Source: Marinoscillum sp965229915 (GTDB taxonomy: Bacteria > Bacteroidota > Bacteroidia > Cytophagales > Cyclobacteriaceae). Taken from it: DNA of 64,000 bases. The translations under genes were made by a program, and so were the position numbers. Location: contig NZ_CBDDJZ010000001.1 in NCBI RefSeq assembly GCF_965229915.1, positions 868,001-932,000 on the forward strand, in the 5' to 3' direction. Positions 16,082-25,561 of the stretch are shown here, piece after piece (positions within the stretch are counted from its first letter, which is position 1; each line of letters begins with the position of its first letter). Under the pieces are notes generated by a model that was not told the DNA's origin, ran no database searches, and was given only the letters and a program-made list of their open reading frames with translations.

Positions 16082-17761
16082 ATGAGAAAAAAAGAGAAAG
16101 TAAGGTATTCTGAAATCATTCCACGCACCAAGCAATGGCCTATCGTGCAGCTTTCCAAGGATCGGAAAGCCTTCATCGAAGAGGTCAGTCAGGAATCTTT
16201 TGAGAACCTGAAGCAAATCACCCGCGGCAGATCACTTCGTGAAGAACTGGAGATGACCGTATACCGTGAAAAACTGCGGATGAAAGCAAACCCATGGAGG
16301 GTAGATCCAAAAGACGAAAAACCTTTCTGGAAGAGCATCCAAGATCGCCTGGTAGAAAGCACCAACTTCCCGGCAGCAGATGCCAAAGCTGTGGAAGAGC
16401 AGCTCCTCTATGAAATCATCCACCGATACGCAGAGGAGATCTCTGGTAACTTCAAGAAAAACTCTTACCGGTTTGCCAGGGCATTTATCACTTTTGGTTT
16501 TGCTCGATTGCTGAATGCTACCCGGGTGAAAGGTTTCACCTCCATGTTTAGTCGACAGCTGGATCTGGATGACAAAATCCACATCGTAGGAGAACCTGAT
16601 CACATCCGGGCACTCGCCAAAAAAGGAACTGTAGTGATGGTTCCTACACACTTTAGCAACCTGGACTCTATACTCATTGGCTGGGTGATCCAGTTTCTGG
16701 GCTTACCTGCCTTTATTTATGGTGCAGGGCTCAACCTGTTTAATCTGAAGATCTTCGCCTACTTCATGAACAGCCTTGGTGCCTATAAGGTAGACCGAAG
16801 AAAGAAAAATCCAGTGTACCTGGAAACTCTCAAAACCTACTCCAGCATGGCACTTAGGAGAGGTTGTCACAGCTTGTTTTTCCCGGGAGGTACCCGATCC
16901 AGGTCCGGACAAATTGAAAAAGCGTTGAAGCTTGGTCTTTTGAGCACCACTATTGAGGCGCAACGCATCATGTACCAGAAGGAAACGAAAGAGCAGGAAG
17001 CTCGAAAGATCTTTATCGTGCCGGTAGTCATCAACTACAACTTTACTTTAGAAGCTCCTGCCCTGATCAACGAACACTTGAAAAGAACTGGTCAGGAGCG
17101 GTATTACAAAGAGGCTGATGAGTTCACCACTTCTTATAAGATTGCCACCTTCCTTTTCAAGTTTTTCACCAAGGGATCTAACATCTCTGTGAGCATTGGG
17201 AAGGGTATGGACATATTGGGCAACTATGTGGATATGGAAGGTAACAGCCTGGATAGCACTGGCAGCATCATTGACCCTAAGGATTACTTCATCTCCCAGG
17301 GAGAGGTCAATGTAGACCACCAACGGGAGCAAGAGTATGTGCGTATCCTTGCCAAGCGTATCGTAGAAGAATATCATAAATACAATCGAGTCTTCGCTAG
17401 TCATCTGGTGGCCTACACCGCCTTCAAAATGATGGAGCGAAAAAACCCAAAACTGGATCTCTATAATTTGCTTCGATTACCCGACGAAGACACTTCTATA
17501 GATTATAGAGAATTTAAAAAAGCCTGGAAAAAACTCCGCAAGCGAATTTTAAAACTGGAAGGTAAAGGCAAGGTTAGTGTTGCTGAACACATGAAAGTCA
17601 GAGCCAATGAGGCTATTGAACAAGGTGTTGAGAACCTGGGCATGTATCATGCACAGCGACCACTGGTCAAGCGAGGAGACAAGATCATCATCCAGGATAT
17701 GAATACGCTGTATTACTATCATAACAGAATGGAAGGCTATGGTCTCGAAAAGCACATCTAA
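16082..17761 (+). CDS. Glycerol-3-phosphate O-acyltransferase (PlsB-like)
   Basis: 559 residues. The acyltransferase block I motif H-X4-D is HFSNLD (His190, Asp195). Block II (AYKVDRR) and block III (FFPGGTRSRSG, near 266) follow. No strong membrane helix is evident. The N- and C-terminal extensions are longer than in PlsC enzymes, in line with the PlsB/GPAT group, which places the first acyl chain on glycerol-3-phosphate. The 3' end overlaps the downstream gpsA by 23 bp. GpsA makes the glycerol-3-phosphate this enzyme would use, so the pair forms a compact entry module for phospholipid synthesis. Confidence 0.88.
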   Translation: MRKKEKVRYSEIIPRTKQWPIVQLSKDRKAFIEEVSQESFENLKQITRGRSLREELEMTVYREKLRMKANPWRVDPKDEKPFWKSIQDRLVESTNFPAADAKAVEEQLLYEIIHRYAEEISGNFKKNSYRFARAFITFGFARLLNATRVKGFTSMFSRQLDLDDKIHIVGEPDHIRALAKKGTVVMVPTHFSNLDSILIGWVIQFLGLPAFIYGAGLNLFNLKIFAYFMNSLGAYKVDRRKKNPVYLETLKTYSSMALRRGCHSLFFPGGTRSRSGQIEKALKLGLLSTTIEAQRIMYQKETKEQEARKIFIVPVVINYNFTLEAPALINEHLKRTGQERYYKEADEFTTSYKIATFLFKFFTKGSNISVSIGKGMDILGNYVDMEGNSLDSTGSIIDPKDYFISQGEVNVDHQREQEYVRILAKRIVEEYHKYNRVFASHLVAYTAFKMMERKNPKLDLYNLLRLPDEDTSIDYREFKKAWKKLRKRILKLEGKGKVSVAEHMKVRANEAIEQGVENLGMYHAQRPLVKRGDKIIIQDMNTLYYYHNRMEGYGLEKHI

Positions 17762-18794
17762 CAAACCCATAGGCGTAATAGGCGCGGGCAGTTTTGGAAC
17801 AGCGGTAGCAAACATACTGGCTGAGAAAAACCAAAATGTGCTACTCTATGCACGTACTCCTGGCAAGGCGGAAGCAATCAACGAATCTCGAACGAGCAAT
17901 GGTTATCCGCTGCACGAGCACATACAGGCCACACATGATCTGGAGCTGGTAGGTAGATCCTGTGATGTGATCTTCCCGGTGGTTCCATCGGCCAATTTCA
18001 GGGAGATGATGAAAGACCTCTCCCCTTACCTGAAGCCTTACCACATTTTGATCCACGGGACTAAAGGATTTGATCTAAATGTGAATCGCAGTAAGATAGA
18101 TGAACATAATCCACTTAGCCGGGAGCATGTTCGCACAATGAGTGAAGTCATCAAAGAAGAAAGCTCTGTAGTGCGCGTTGGCTGCCTTGCTGGCCCCAAT
18201 CTTGCTCGAGAAATCAGTGAGAAAAAACCGGCAGCCACAGTAGTCGCCAGCCATTTCGACGAGGTGATTCGAGTCGGACAAAGCCTTTTGAGAAACGATC
18301 GTTTCCTGATCTATGGTAGCAATGATCTCATAGGCATTGAGCTTTGTGGTATTCTGAAAAACATCATCGCCGTAGGTGCTGGAACGATCGCTGGTCTGGG
18401 TCTGGGAGAAAACGCCAAGGCACTGTTTATCAGCCGCGGGTTGGTAGAAATGGTGCAGATTGGCAAAGCACTTGGAGGTAATGCCCAGGCATTCCTCAGC
18501 CTGGCTGGTGTCGGTGACCTGATGGCTACTAGTTACAGTAGTCTGTCCAGAAACTTCACAGTAGGTAATCGCCTGGCTAAAGGTGAAAGCATTGACGACA
18601 TTCTGGAAACCATGGAAGAAGTGGCCGAAGGAGTAAAAACGATCAAAATTATCAACGAACTGGCACAGACCTACAGTGTAAGATGCCCAATCACCGAAAC
18701 ACTACACCGCATCATTCAAAAAGAAATGAGTGTAGATGATGCCCATCGCTACTTGATGAAGTTTCCTTTTAGAGCAGAAATTGATTTTGATTAA
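17739..18794 (+). CDS. gpsA: NAD(P)H-dependent glycerol-3-phosphate dehydrogenase
   Basis: 351 residues. The Rossmann signature GAGSFG (15-20) is followed by YARTPGKA and IHGTKGFD. LAGPNLAREI, the substrate-binding region LCGILKNIIAVGAGTIAGL, and the GVGDLMATSYSSLSRN motif complete the family pattern. It reduces dihydroxyacetone phosphate to sn-glycerol-3-phosphate. The start lies inside the end of the acyltransferase gene (23-bp overlap in another frame), implying translational coupling. The length is slightly above the usual about 330-340. Confidence 0.95.
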   Translation: MVSKSTSNKPIGVIGAGSFGTAVANILAEKNQNVLLYARTPGKAEAINESRTSNGYPLHEHIQATHDLELVGRSCDVIFPVVPSANFREMMKDLSPYLKPYHILIHGTKGFDLNVNRSKIDEHNPLSREHVRTMSEVIKEESSVVRVGCLAGPNLAREISEKKPAATVVASHFDEVIRVGQSLLRNDRFLIYGSNDLIGIELCGILKNIIAVGAGTIAGLGLGENAKALFISRGLVEMVQIGKALGGNAQAFLSLAGVGDLMATSYSSLSRNFTVGNRLAKGESIDDILETMEEVAEGVKTIKIINELAQTYSVRCPITETLHRIIQKEMSVDDAHRYLMKFPFRAEIDFD

Positions 18795-18903
18795 ATCCTA
18801 ACAAAAGCTTAACATCTTCTAACGGTTTCAGGGCCTTACCCCTCTTTCAAATTCATTAAATTGGTGACGTATTTTTATAACCTAATTCAAAACGTCACAA
18901 CTC

Positions 18904-21264
18904 ATGAAAAAACTCACACTCACGTTTTGTATGGTTTGCTTTGTCCTGTCCATCCTGGCACAGGCGCCTGCAGGCTATTACAACTCTGCCAATGGTCTTA
19001 CTGGAAATCAACTGAAGGCCGAACTCAACAACATTATTGACGGTCATACCGAATACAGCTACGGCCAATTGTGGGACATTCTGAAAGTCACAGATCGTGA
19101 TCCCAGTAACAGCAACAATGTGATTGGTATCTATTCGCGGTTCTCTATGAATGCTGCCGCTGAATACGATGGTGGTGCTGGATGGAACAGAGAGCATGTA
19201 TGGGCCAAATCTCGAGGAGACTTTGGCACCTCCAATGGCCCAGGAACCGACCTCCACCACGTCAGAGCTGAAGATGTCACTACCAACTCAGCGCGCAGCA
19301 ATAAAGCATTTGATGATGGTGGATCTACCTATGTGGATACTGGTGGAAACTACTCTGGAAGCACACCAGCCAGCACCGACTCTGACAGCTGGTACCCCGG
19401 CAATGGTGTCCGTGGCGATGTAGCCCGGATGATCTTCTACATGGCTGTACGCTATGAAGGAGAAAACGGTGAACCAGACCTGGAACTCACAGAAGCAGTA
19501 TTGCCCAACACCGACAAACAACCCATTCACGGTGTGCTTTCAGTTTTGTTGGACTGGCACGCACAAGACCCAGTATCCACAGAAGAGATGAACCGAAATG
19601 ATGCCATCTTCAGCTATCAGGGAAATAGAAACCCATTCATTGATCATCCAGAGTATGTAGCTGAAATCTGGGGCTCAGGCTCCGGCGGAGGTGGTGGAGG
19701 TTCTACTTGTTCCGACACTGAAGTAACATTCACTTTGGTCACAGATAACTACCCTGCTGAGACAAGCTGGACTCTGGAAAAGGGTGGAATAGAAATTGCA
19801 TCTGGAGGCGGGTACTCCAATGCCAACACAACCTTCACTGAAGAACTATGCCTGTCTGATGGGACCTACGACTTTACCATCAATGACACCTATGGCGATG
19901 GCATCTGCTGCTCCTATGGTAATGGATCCTTTGACTTTTCAGATGCTTCTGGTTCATTGATCAGTGGTGGTCAGTTCAGCTCATCGGAGACACAGTCATT
20001 CACCATTGGGTCTGGTGGTGGCGGTGGCAGCACGACTGGCAATGTCATCATTTCTGAGTATGTAGAAGGCTCTTCTAACAACAAGGCGATCGAAATTGCT
20101 AACCTGGGTAGTACATCAGTTGACTTATCAGCTTATTCGTTGAAAAAGCAGATCAATGGAGCTGGCTCGTGGACTTCCGCTCTGAACTTATCCGGGACAC
20201 TGGCAGCACAGTCCACCTATGTCATCGTCTACTCCAGCGCCGGCAGCACCTTGCTAGCCAAGGCTGATCTCACCACTGGAAGTTCAGTTATGACCTTCAA
20301 TGGAAACGATCCAGTGGGACTTTTCGAAAATGATGTGTTGACAGATATCGTGGGAACGTTCAATGGTGGTTCGGGTAACTTTGCTCAGAATGTGACACTC
20401 AGAAGAAATGCTTCAGTAACAGCTCCGGCCAGCACTTACAGTTCCGCAGAGTGGGCCAGTGCAGCTCAAGACTCTTTTGACAATCTGGGTTTCCTGACAG
20501 GTAGTAGCTCTGGTGGTGGAGGCGGTGGTGGTAGTACCATGCCAACAGGCTACTGTGCATCTCAGGGAAATAATTCGTCTTACGAATACATCTCCAACTT
20601 TAGCCTCGGATCAATATCCAACAGCAGTGGTAATGATGGTGGCTATGGAGATTACACCAATCTATCTACTATCCTATCAAAAGGTGCAAGCTACAGTTTC
20701 ACACTTACACCGACCTTCCCCTCTGGAGCATATGACGAGTATGTGCGGATCTGGGTAGACCTCAACAGAGATGGTGACTTTGGCGATTCAGGAGAGCTAC
20801 TTTATACCAGTGGAGCCATCCAGTCTACTCTGAATGGAAGCATCACCGTTCCGAGTACTGCGGCAACAGGCATCACCAGAATGCGAGTAAGCATGAAGTG
20901 GGATGCTACAGCCACATCTTGTGAAAGCTTCGGATATGGAGAAGTTGAAGACTATGCTGTGGAGCTAGTAGGCAGTGGGTCAAGAATTGGTGGAGCGAAT
21001 GAGTCCCTGGAGGCATTAGGCGCTGAAGTTTACCCTAACCCGGCCTCTGAATATGTACATATCAATCTGGAAGTACCTAGAGACGGAATGTATCAGCTGC
21101 AGCTCGTTGATCTGCAAGGGAAATCAGTCTGGAAGACTGCAGTCCATGTAGAAGGTGAATTGCTCAAGACCGACATCAAGCTCAACGATCTGGAGCAAGG
21201 AATGTATTTCTTGAAAATCCATGGTCAGGATCAGACCTATCAAAGCAAATTAATCATCAATTAG
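18904..21264 (+). CDS. Secreted multidomain endonuclease I with lamin-tail, GEVED and T9SS sorting domains
   Basis: 786 residues with a Sec signal ending near SILAQA. Order: endonuclease I (EndA/NucM) domain to about residue 255, with WNREHVWAKS and DLHHVRAED carrying the catalytic His; a Gly linker; a Cys-containing beta-domain (DTYGDGICCSYGNGSF); a second Gly linker; a lamin-tail domain (VIISEYVEGSSNNKAIEIAN); a third Gly linker; a GEVED domain (IWVDLNRDGDF, then FGYGEVEDYAVEL); and a type IX sorting domain (EVYPNPASEYVHINL, then FLKIHGQDQTYQSKLIIN). It is probably a surface or released DNA/RNA-degrading enzyme for nutrient scavenging or biofilm matrix turnover. Strong hairpin terminator downstream. 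Confidence 0.93.
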   Translation: MKKLTLTFCMVCFVLSILAQAPAGYYNSANGLTGNQLKAELNNIIDGHTEYSYGQLWDILKVTDRDPSNSNNVIGIYSRFSMNAAAEYDGGAGWNREHVWAKSRGDFGTSNGPGTDLHHVRAEDVTTNSARSNKAFDDGGSTYVDTGGNYSGSTPASTDSDSWYPGNGVRGDVARMIFYMAVRYEGENGEPDLELTEAVLPNTDKQPIHGVLSVLLDWHAQDPVSTEEMNRNDAIFSYQGNRNPFIDHPEYVAEIWGSGSGGGGGGSTCSDTEVTFTLVTDNYPAETSWTLEKGGIEIASGGGYSNANTTFTEELCLSDGTYDFTINDTYGDGICCSYGNGSFDFSDASGSLISGGQFSSSETQSFTIGSGGGGGSTTGNVIISEYVEGSSNNKAIEIANLGSTSVDLSAYSLKKQINGAGSWTSALNLSGTLAAQSTYVIVYSSAGSTLLAKADLTTGSSVMTFNGNDPVGLFENDVLTDIVGTFNGGSGNFAQNVTLRRNASVTAPASTYSSAEWASAAQDSFDNLGFLTGSSSGGGGGGGSTMPTGYCASQGNNSSYEYISNFSLGSISNSSGNDGGYGDYTNLSTILSKGASYSFTLTPTFPSGAYDEYVRIWVDLNRDGDFGDSGELLYTSGAIQSTLNGSITVPSTAATGITRMRVSMKWDATATSCESFGYGEVEDYAVELVGSGSRIGGANESLEALGAEVYPNPASEYVHINLEVPRDGMYQLQLVDLQGKSVWKTAVHVEGELLKTDIKLNDLEQGMYFLKIHGQDQTYQSKLIIN

Positions 21265-21303
21265 TGGATATATCCACAGTTGATTCAATCAAATACAATC
21301 TGG

Positions 21304-21327
21304 AAAAGCCCGCATTTGCGGGCTTTT
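21304..21327 (+). terminator. Rho-independent terminator of the endonuclease gene
   Basis: A perfect 10-bp stem AAAAGCCCGC/GCGGGCTTTT with a 4-nt loop, followed by T-rich sequence, 40 bp after the stop codon. Confidence 0.9.
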
Positions 21328-21373
21328 CACATACTAATTACTGGTATTGCCGTTAGGAAATAAACCTAACAGC

Positions 21374-22021
21374 ATGAAACACTACACTCTCCAATTATGC
21401 GCACTTCTCGCAATTTCTTGTACCGAAACTGACCGAGAAGAAATTCCTTATCCGATTCTAATTGACTATGATGAAATCAATGATTACCAGACCTCCGAAT
21501 TCATGAATCTAGAGGTAGGAAATTATTGGGTTTACGACTGGTATGTCGAAAATGAAGCAGGTAAGCTGGAATGGTGGAGAACTGATAGTACCTATGTGGC
21601 AAGTACTCGTAAGGTTGGCAATCAAACTATTTACCTTGTAGTGAATGACACTAGATCCGTTTTTGGTTCGCCTGGATCTAACTCGAATTCTTTATTTGAT
21701 TCGGCAAATGTCATTTATTCTTATCCCGAGAGAGAAGTGATGTTAACGTTCAGTTCCGAAGGAGTAGAAACGTTTTTAAATACTCCAGTCCCTTTACCGA
21801 TTCACTATGAAGTAGAACGAGGTGAACTTTCACTGAGCGTACCAGCCGGAAGCTTTGAATGTATTAACTATCGTGGTAGCTACATTCACCCAGAACGTGG
21901 AGTTGATTTCACTGACAATTACTATTCAAGAGGAGTTGGGTTAATACAGCAGAATACTCAATTCCAGCACAATGGTCAAAAGGTTTTTAGGTATCTGATC
22001 CGGTATGGCTCTACCGACTGA
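21374..22021 (+). CDS. Hypothetical lipoprotein
   Basis: The start is taken at ATG 21374 (not TTG 21347), because it gives a lipoprotein signal MKHYTLQLCALLAISC with the lipobox Cys at residue 16. About 215 residues follow, with motifs such as MNLEVGNYWVYDWYVEN, VPAGSFECINYRGSY and RGVGLIQ. This resembles the many Bacteroidota lipoproteins of the form 'layout of text; measured value of cell-surface protein' without a known role. The last 11 bp overlap the convergent response regulator gene. Confidence 0.7.
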   Translation: MKHYTLQLCALLAISCTETDREEIPYPILIDYDEINDYQTSEFMNLEVGNYWVYDWYVENEAGKLEWWRTDSTYVASTRKVGNQTIYLVVNDTRSVFGSPGSNSNSLFDSANVIYSYPEREVMLTFSSEGVETFLNTPVPLPIHYEVERGELSLSVPAGSFECINYRGSYIHPERGVDFTDNYYSRGVGLIQQNTQFQHNGQKVFRYLIRYGSTD

Positions 22022-22763
22022 TCCATTCTTTAAAATCACTGGCCTTTTCCTGACTGACAGTTACCACTTCTTTGGTCGGTGGTGTTAAATCTACCAACAG
22101 TTTGCCTTTGCCATCTGATGTAAACTTATCTATTGATCCAACTGAAGCTAATACCGCTCGATTGAGTCGGTAAAACTGATCGGGTGACAGAGATGCTTCT
22201 AAGTCAGCCAATGTCTCATCTACAATAAGCCGCAGACCAGCAGCTGTCACCAGAAAGGTCACCTTATGCTCTGAAAAAAAGTATTGCACTTCTGCTAAAG
22301 GAATGGAAGAATAGCTAGCTCCTTTGCGAACCAGAACTCTTTGTCGGTAGCTGGTGGTCATTCCCTGGAAAGAATCAATCAATCGGCGGATGTCTTTTTG
22401 AAAATGAGCCTGTAACTGATCAAACTTCGCCAGTGCCTGTTCCAGCTCTTTTTGCTTGATTGGTTTTAGCAAATAGTCAATTCCATTCTGTTGGAAAGCC
22501 TGTAGGGTATACTGATCAAAAGCAGTGGCGAAAATAACCGGAGCATTCACACTCACATGATTGAAGATGTCCAGGGATAGTCCGTCATTGAGTTGGATGT
22601 CGAGAAAAATCAAGTCAAGAGTTGGTTGGTTCCTGAAGTGAGTAACCGCCTCACGAATACTCTGCGCAGTAAAGACTACCTCCAGGTCACTTCGAATCTT
22701 GCTCAATAACGAGATCAGTTGCTCTCTTGCCGGGATTTCATCTTCGATGATGGCTACTTTCAT
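22011..22763 (-). CDS. LytTR-family response regulator
   Basis: 250 residues. Receiver domain: IIEDE acidic pocket, phospho-acceptor Asp55 in LIFLDIQLNDG, ATAFDQYTLQAF and KPIKQKEL. A linker leads to a LytTR DNA-binding domain (RVLVRKGASYSSIPLAEVQYFFSEHKVTFLV, ending QFYRLNRAVLASVGSI). It is coupled to the upstream histidine kinase by a 4-bp overlap, so the two form a LytS/LytR-type pair. Targets cannot be read. Confidence 0.94.
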   Translation of the reverse strand: MKVAIIEDEIPAREQLISLLSKIRSDLEVVFTAQSIREAVTHFRNQPTLDLIFLDIQLNDGLSLDIFNHVSVNAPVIFATAFDQYTLQAFQQNGIDYLLKPIKQKELEQALAKFDQLQAHFQKDIRRLIDSFQGMTTSYRQRVLVRKGASYSSIPLAEVQYFFSEHKVTFLVTAAGLRLIVDETLADLEASLSPDQFYRLNRAVLASVGSIDKFTSDGKGKLLVDLTPPTKEVVTVSQEKASDFKEWISR

Positions 22764-23794
22764 ACTTCCAAATACGGTAATTTCACTTTAAACTCCTGCT
22801 CACTCTGCTCCACCAGCACTTCTTTGCCTACTACCAGTCGGTAGCGCTCCTTTAGATTTCTCAATCCTATTTTCGAGCTATTCTTTACCGCTTTTACCTG
22901 CAGGTTATTCGTTACCTCAATCCAACCGTTTTGCAGCACCAATCGAATATCCAGTGGCTTTTCCTCATTGAATTCATTGTGCTTCACAGCATTTTCTAAA
23001 AGCAACTGCAAGGAAATGGGTGACAGCAGTTTATTCTCCTCCAGGCCACCGGAAGCCACATGAAACCTGACGCCCAATCCAAATCGGATCTGCATGAGTG
23101 TGAAGTAGTTATTGGCAAACTCTAGCTCTTCTTTCAAAGTAACCAGCTCTTTTTGCTTGTTCATCAGGATGTATCGGTAGACATCTGATAGGCTTTCATT
23201 GAACAGTAATGCCTTGCTCTGATCATTCTCGATGAGATATGATAAGGTATTCAAGGAATTAAACATGAAATGCGGATCGATTTGACTTTTCAGCGCTTCT
23301 AACTCAGACTCCACCTTGGCTCTTTCCAGTTGTTCGAAATGAACCAGGTCTGATTGTCTCTCTTTGATCAGAAACACCGTCTCGTACGCGTGAGTGACGA
23401 AAATCACACAAATCACATTAGCCAAAGTCACGAGATTCACCACATCCCAATCTACCGGTCCTACACCTGATAGCACATACCACCCATAGATCAACCCGAT
23501 GGTGACTGGCGCTGTGTAAAATACGTTAGCAGCCACGAGTATGGTCAGTTTTCTGACCGGATTACTGAACCAGTTCATGTTTTCACGCTGCTTAAAAAGC
23601 AACCACCTGTTGCCTTGCCAGATCACCCAGGCAATGAAAATGAAGTACAAATAGCCTCCCCAGTACATCCAGTCGGATGGTCCCAACTCGCCAAAGAGCC
23701 CAGTGAAATTGGGGATGGTCATACCAAAACCAGGTATACCAATCAGTCTGATTAAGCGATCATCAATTTTTGATAGATGGGTTGAGTTAGCCAT
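22760..23794 (-). CDS. LytS-type sensor histidine kinase
   Basis: 344 residues. The membrane part spans roughly residues 40-145 with three to four helices and little extracytoplasmic sequence. The His_kinase domain has the phospho-acceptor motif QIDPHFMFNSLNTL (His175) and the N-box LQLLLENAVKHN. It ends in a short degenerate HATPase (KIGLRNLKERYRLV). Lacking a large sensor domain, it may sense membrane state or a small ligand. It is first in a two-gene operon. Confidence 0.93.
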   Translation of the reverse strand: MANSTHLSKIDDRLIRLIGIPGFGMTIPNFTGLFGELGPSDWMYWGGYLYFIFIAWVIWQGNRWLLFKQRENMNWFSNPVRKLTILVAANVFYTAPVTIGLIYGWYVLSGVGPVDWDVVNLVTLANVICVIFVTHAYETVFLIKERQSDLVHFEQLERAKVESELEALKSQIDPHFMFNSLNTLSYLIENDQSKALLFNESLSDVYRYILMNKQKELVTLKEELEFANNYFTLMQIRFGLGVRFHVASGGLEENKLLSPISLQLLLENAVKHNEFNEEKPLDIRLVLQNGWIEVTNNLQVKAVKNSSKIGLRNLKERYRLVVGKEVLVEQSEQEFKVKLPYLEV

Positions 23795-23891
23795 TCTTTC
23801 AGTTCAGTAACGGAATCTTTGGTTTGAGTAAAATCCGTTTTCAGCATTAAAAATACAGCTTTAGCTTGGTAATCTAATCAACGACACACTT

Positions 23892-24296
23892 ATGACAGAT
23901 TTATCTCAACTCAATTATCTCGCTGTATTCGTAGCTGCGGTGAGCACTTTTTTACTCGGCAGCATGTGGTATGCTCCATTTATGTTTGGCAAAGCCTGGA
24001 TGGCTGCCAACAATTTCACGGAGGACGACCTCAAAGGAGGAATGGCCAAAATCCTTGGCTCCGCTCTGATCCTGGAGGTAGTAATGGCATTTAACCTTGC
24101 CGCTTTTATTGGAACTGAAGCTGATGTTTCATTCGGGGCTATTGCTGGATTTGCAGCTGGATTTGGCTGGGTGGCACTAGGAATGGGCGTGACCTATCTT
24201 TTTGATCGCAAATCATTCAAACACTGGGCCATCGACGCAGGATACCATACGGTAGCTTTCACGATGATGGGTGCTATTTTGGGTGCGTGGCATTGA
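23892..24296 (+). CDS. DUF1761 family membrane protein
   Basis: 134 residues with four hydrophobic segments. The first contains the family motif LLGSMWYAPFMFGKAWM; the last contains HWAIDAGYHTVAFTMMGAILGAW. The function of DUF1761 proteins is unknown. It is divergent from the LytS operon (97 bp between starts) and convergent with the LacI-family gene, with a CCTAAAAC repeat block in between. Confidence 0.85.
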   Translation: MTDLSQLNYLAVFVAAVSTFLLGSMWYAPFMFGKAWMAANNFTEDDLKGGMAKILGSALILEVVMAFNLAAFIGTEADVSFGAIAGFAAGFGWVALGMGVTYLFDRKSFKHWAIDAGYHTVAFTMMGAILGAWH

Positions 24297-24312
24297 GACT
24301 TATAGCTGCTCT

Positions 24313-24444
24313 GTTTTAGGTTTTAGGTTCTATGTTGCTCTCAAATCCGGAGCCTAAAACCCAAAACTTATTTCCTAAAACCTAAAACTTATAACTAAAA
24401 CCTAAAACCTCTCTCTTAAAGCCCAAAACCTAAAACACAAACCC
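24313..24444. repeat. CCTAAAAC/GTTTTAGG repeat cluster between convergent genes
   Basis: GTTTTAGGTTTTAGGTTC at the left is answered at the right by at least six CCTAAAAC or CCCAAAAC units (CCTAAAACCCAAAAC, CCTAAAACCTAAAAC, CTAAAACCTAAAACC, CCCAAAACCTAAAAC). The left and right blocks are inverted and can form a long imperfect hairpin. It fills nearly the whole gap between two convergent genes. It may act as a bidirectional terminator or be a dispersed genomic repeat. Confidence 0.75.
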
Positions 24445-24447
24445 CAA

Positions 24448-25434
24448 CTACCTCGTCGATCCTCTCACGATGAGGTCGTTTTCTAGTTCCATTGGCTCCA
24501 CATCCGTCTCGTTAATCAACCCGAGTAGCGTATGAGTGGCCAGAGCTCCCAGACGTTTGGTTGGCTGAACTACGCTAGTCAGTGTCGGGTGAGTGTACCG
24601 GCAAAGCGGACGATTATCAAATCCACATACCGAAACTTGCTCAGGTACTTTCAATCCTCTTTCATTGAAATAAGCTAATGTTTCTGCTGCGATCATGTCA
24701 TTGTAACATAGGATGGTATCGATCGACTCATTCCAGTGAGTATCTAAAATCTGAGCAGTTCGATGCAGATCTTCCACATAAACTGTTCCTTGCAGTTTTA
24801 AGCTATTTTCCTTCAACACGGCCTCATATCCACCCAATCGTTGCCTGTTGTTTTCCAGGCTTTCAAACAAGCCAACATATAGAAAATTCTTTCCACCTCG
24901 ATCGATCAGCTGCTTTCCAGCATTGTAAGTCCCATCAAAATCGTTGGTTTCAATAACAGGGTAGACATTCTGACGAATCACTCGATCAAACATCACCACT
25001 TTTTTGCCCATGTTGGCAAAGTCATCCAGAAAAGAGGTTTCTTCCGTCTCCTGAGTAACGGCAATCATCAGACCTTCCACATTACAGGCAATCAGTGACT
25101 TAACCAACTGCTGCTCTTTTTCTTTGCTTTCGTTGGACTGACAAATGAGTAGGTTATATCCTTCTGCTTCGGTTACTTCCTCTATTCCTGCAAATACCGA
25201 GGCAAAAAAGTCGTCACTGATATCTGGCACAATGATGCCAATCAGCCCGGACTTACTGGTGCGGAGTCCGCGGGCAGTGGTATTCACCTGATAGTTTAGC
25301 TTTTTAGCTACGGCATGTACCTTTTCTACCAGCTCCTGGTTACTCTGATTTTTGCCATTTAGAATACGGGAAACCGTAGATGTAGAAACGCCTAATGCAA
25401 GTGCTACATCTTTGATAGTTGCAATTTTTGACAT
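24448..25434 (-). CDS. LacI family transcriptional regulator
   Basis: 328 residues. The N-terminal HTH reads ATIKDVALALGVSTSTVSRILNG, with the hinge helix TTARGLRTSKSG. The periplasmic-binding-like sensor domain follows (LIGIIVPDISDDFFASVF, then GFDNRPLCRYTHPTLTSV). Such regulators usually control sugar uptake or catabolism genes, but no carbohydrate genes are adjacent, so the target is unknown. The next gene upstream (AIM24-like) is divergent, with 127 bp between starts. Confidence 0.94.
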   Translation of the reverse strand: MSKIATIKDVALALGVSTSTVSRILNGKNQSNQELVEKVHAVAKKLNYQVNTTARGLRTSKSGLIGIIVPDISDDFFASVFAGIEEVTEAEGYNLLICQSNESKEKEQQLVKSLIACNVEGLMIAVTQETEETSFLDDFANMGKKVVMFDRVIRQNVYPVIETNDFDGTYNAGKQLIDRGGKNFLYVGLFESLENNRQRLGGYEAVLKENSLKLQGTVYVEDLHRTAQILDTHWNESIDTILCYNDMIAAETLAYFNERGLKVPEQVSVCGFDNRPLCRYTHPTLTSVVQPTKRLGALATHTLLGLINETDVEPMELENDLIVRGSTR

Positions 25435-25561
25435 GTGGGGCTTAACTCTTTAGGTTCACCACAAATCTAGCTGATTTTTAAGACCTCTGGCAATAACCTG
25501 CTCACGGTTAACTTCGTAAGCCACTAAGAATCTATTATGAACTACGTCTAAACCTAACAAC

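Noticed and set aside
24313..24444. CRISPR array or telomere-like repeat
   Set aside because: Units are 7-8 bp with no spacers of constant length, so not CRISPR; position inside a chromosome between convergent genes argues against a telomere.
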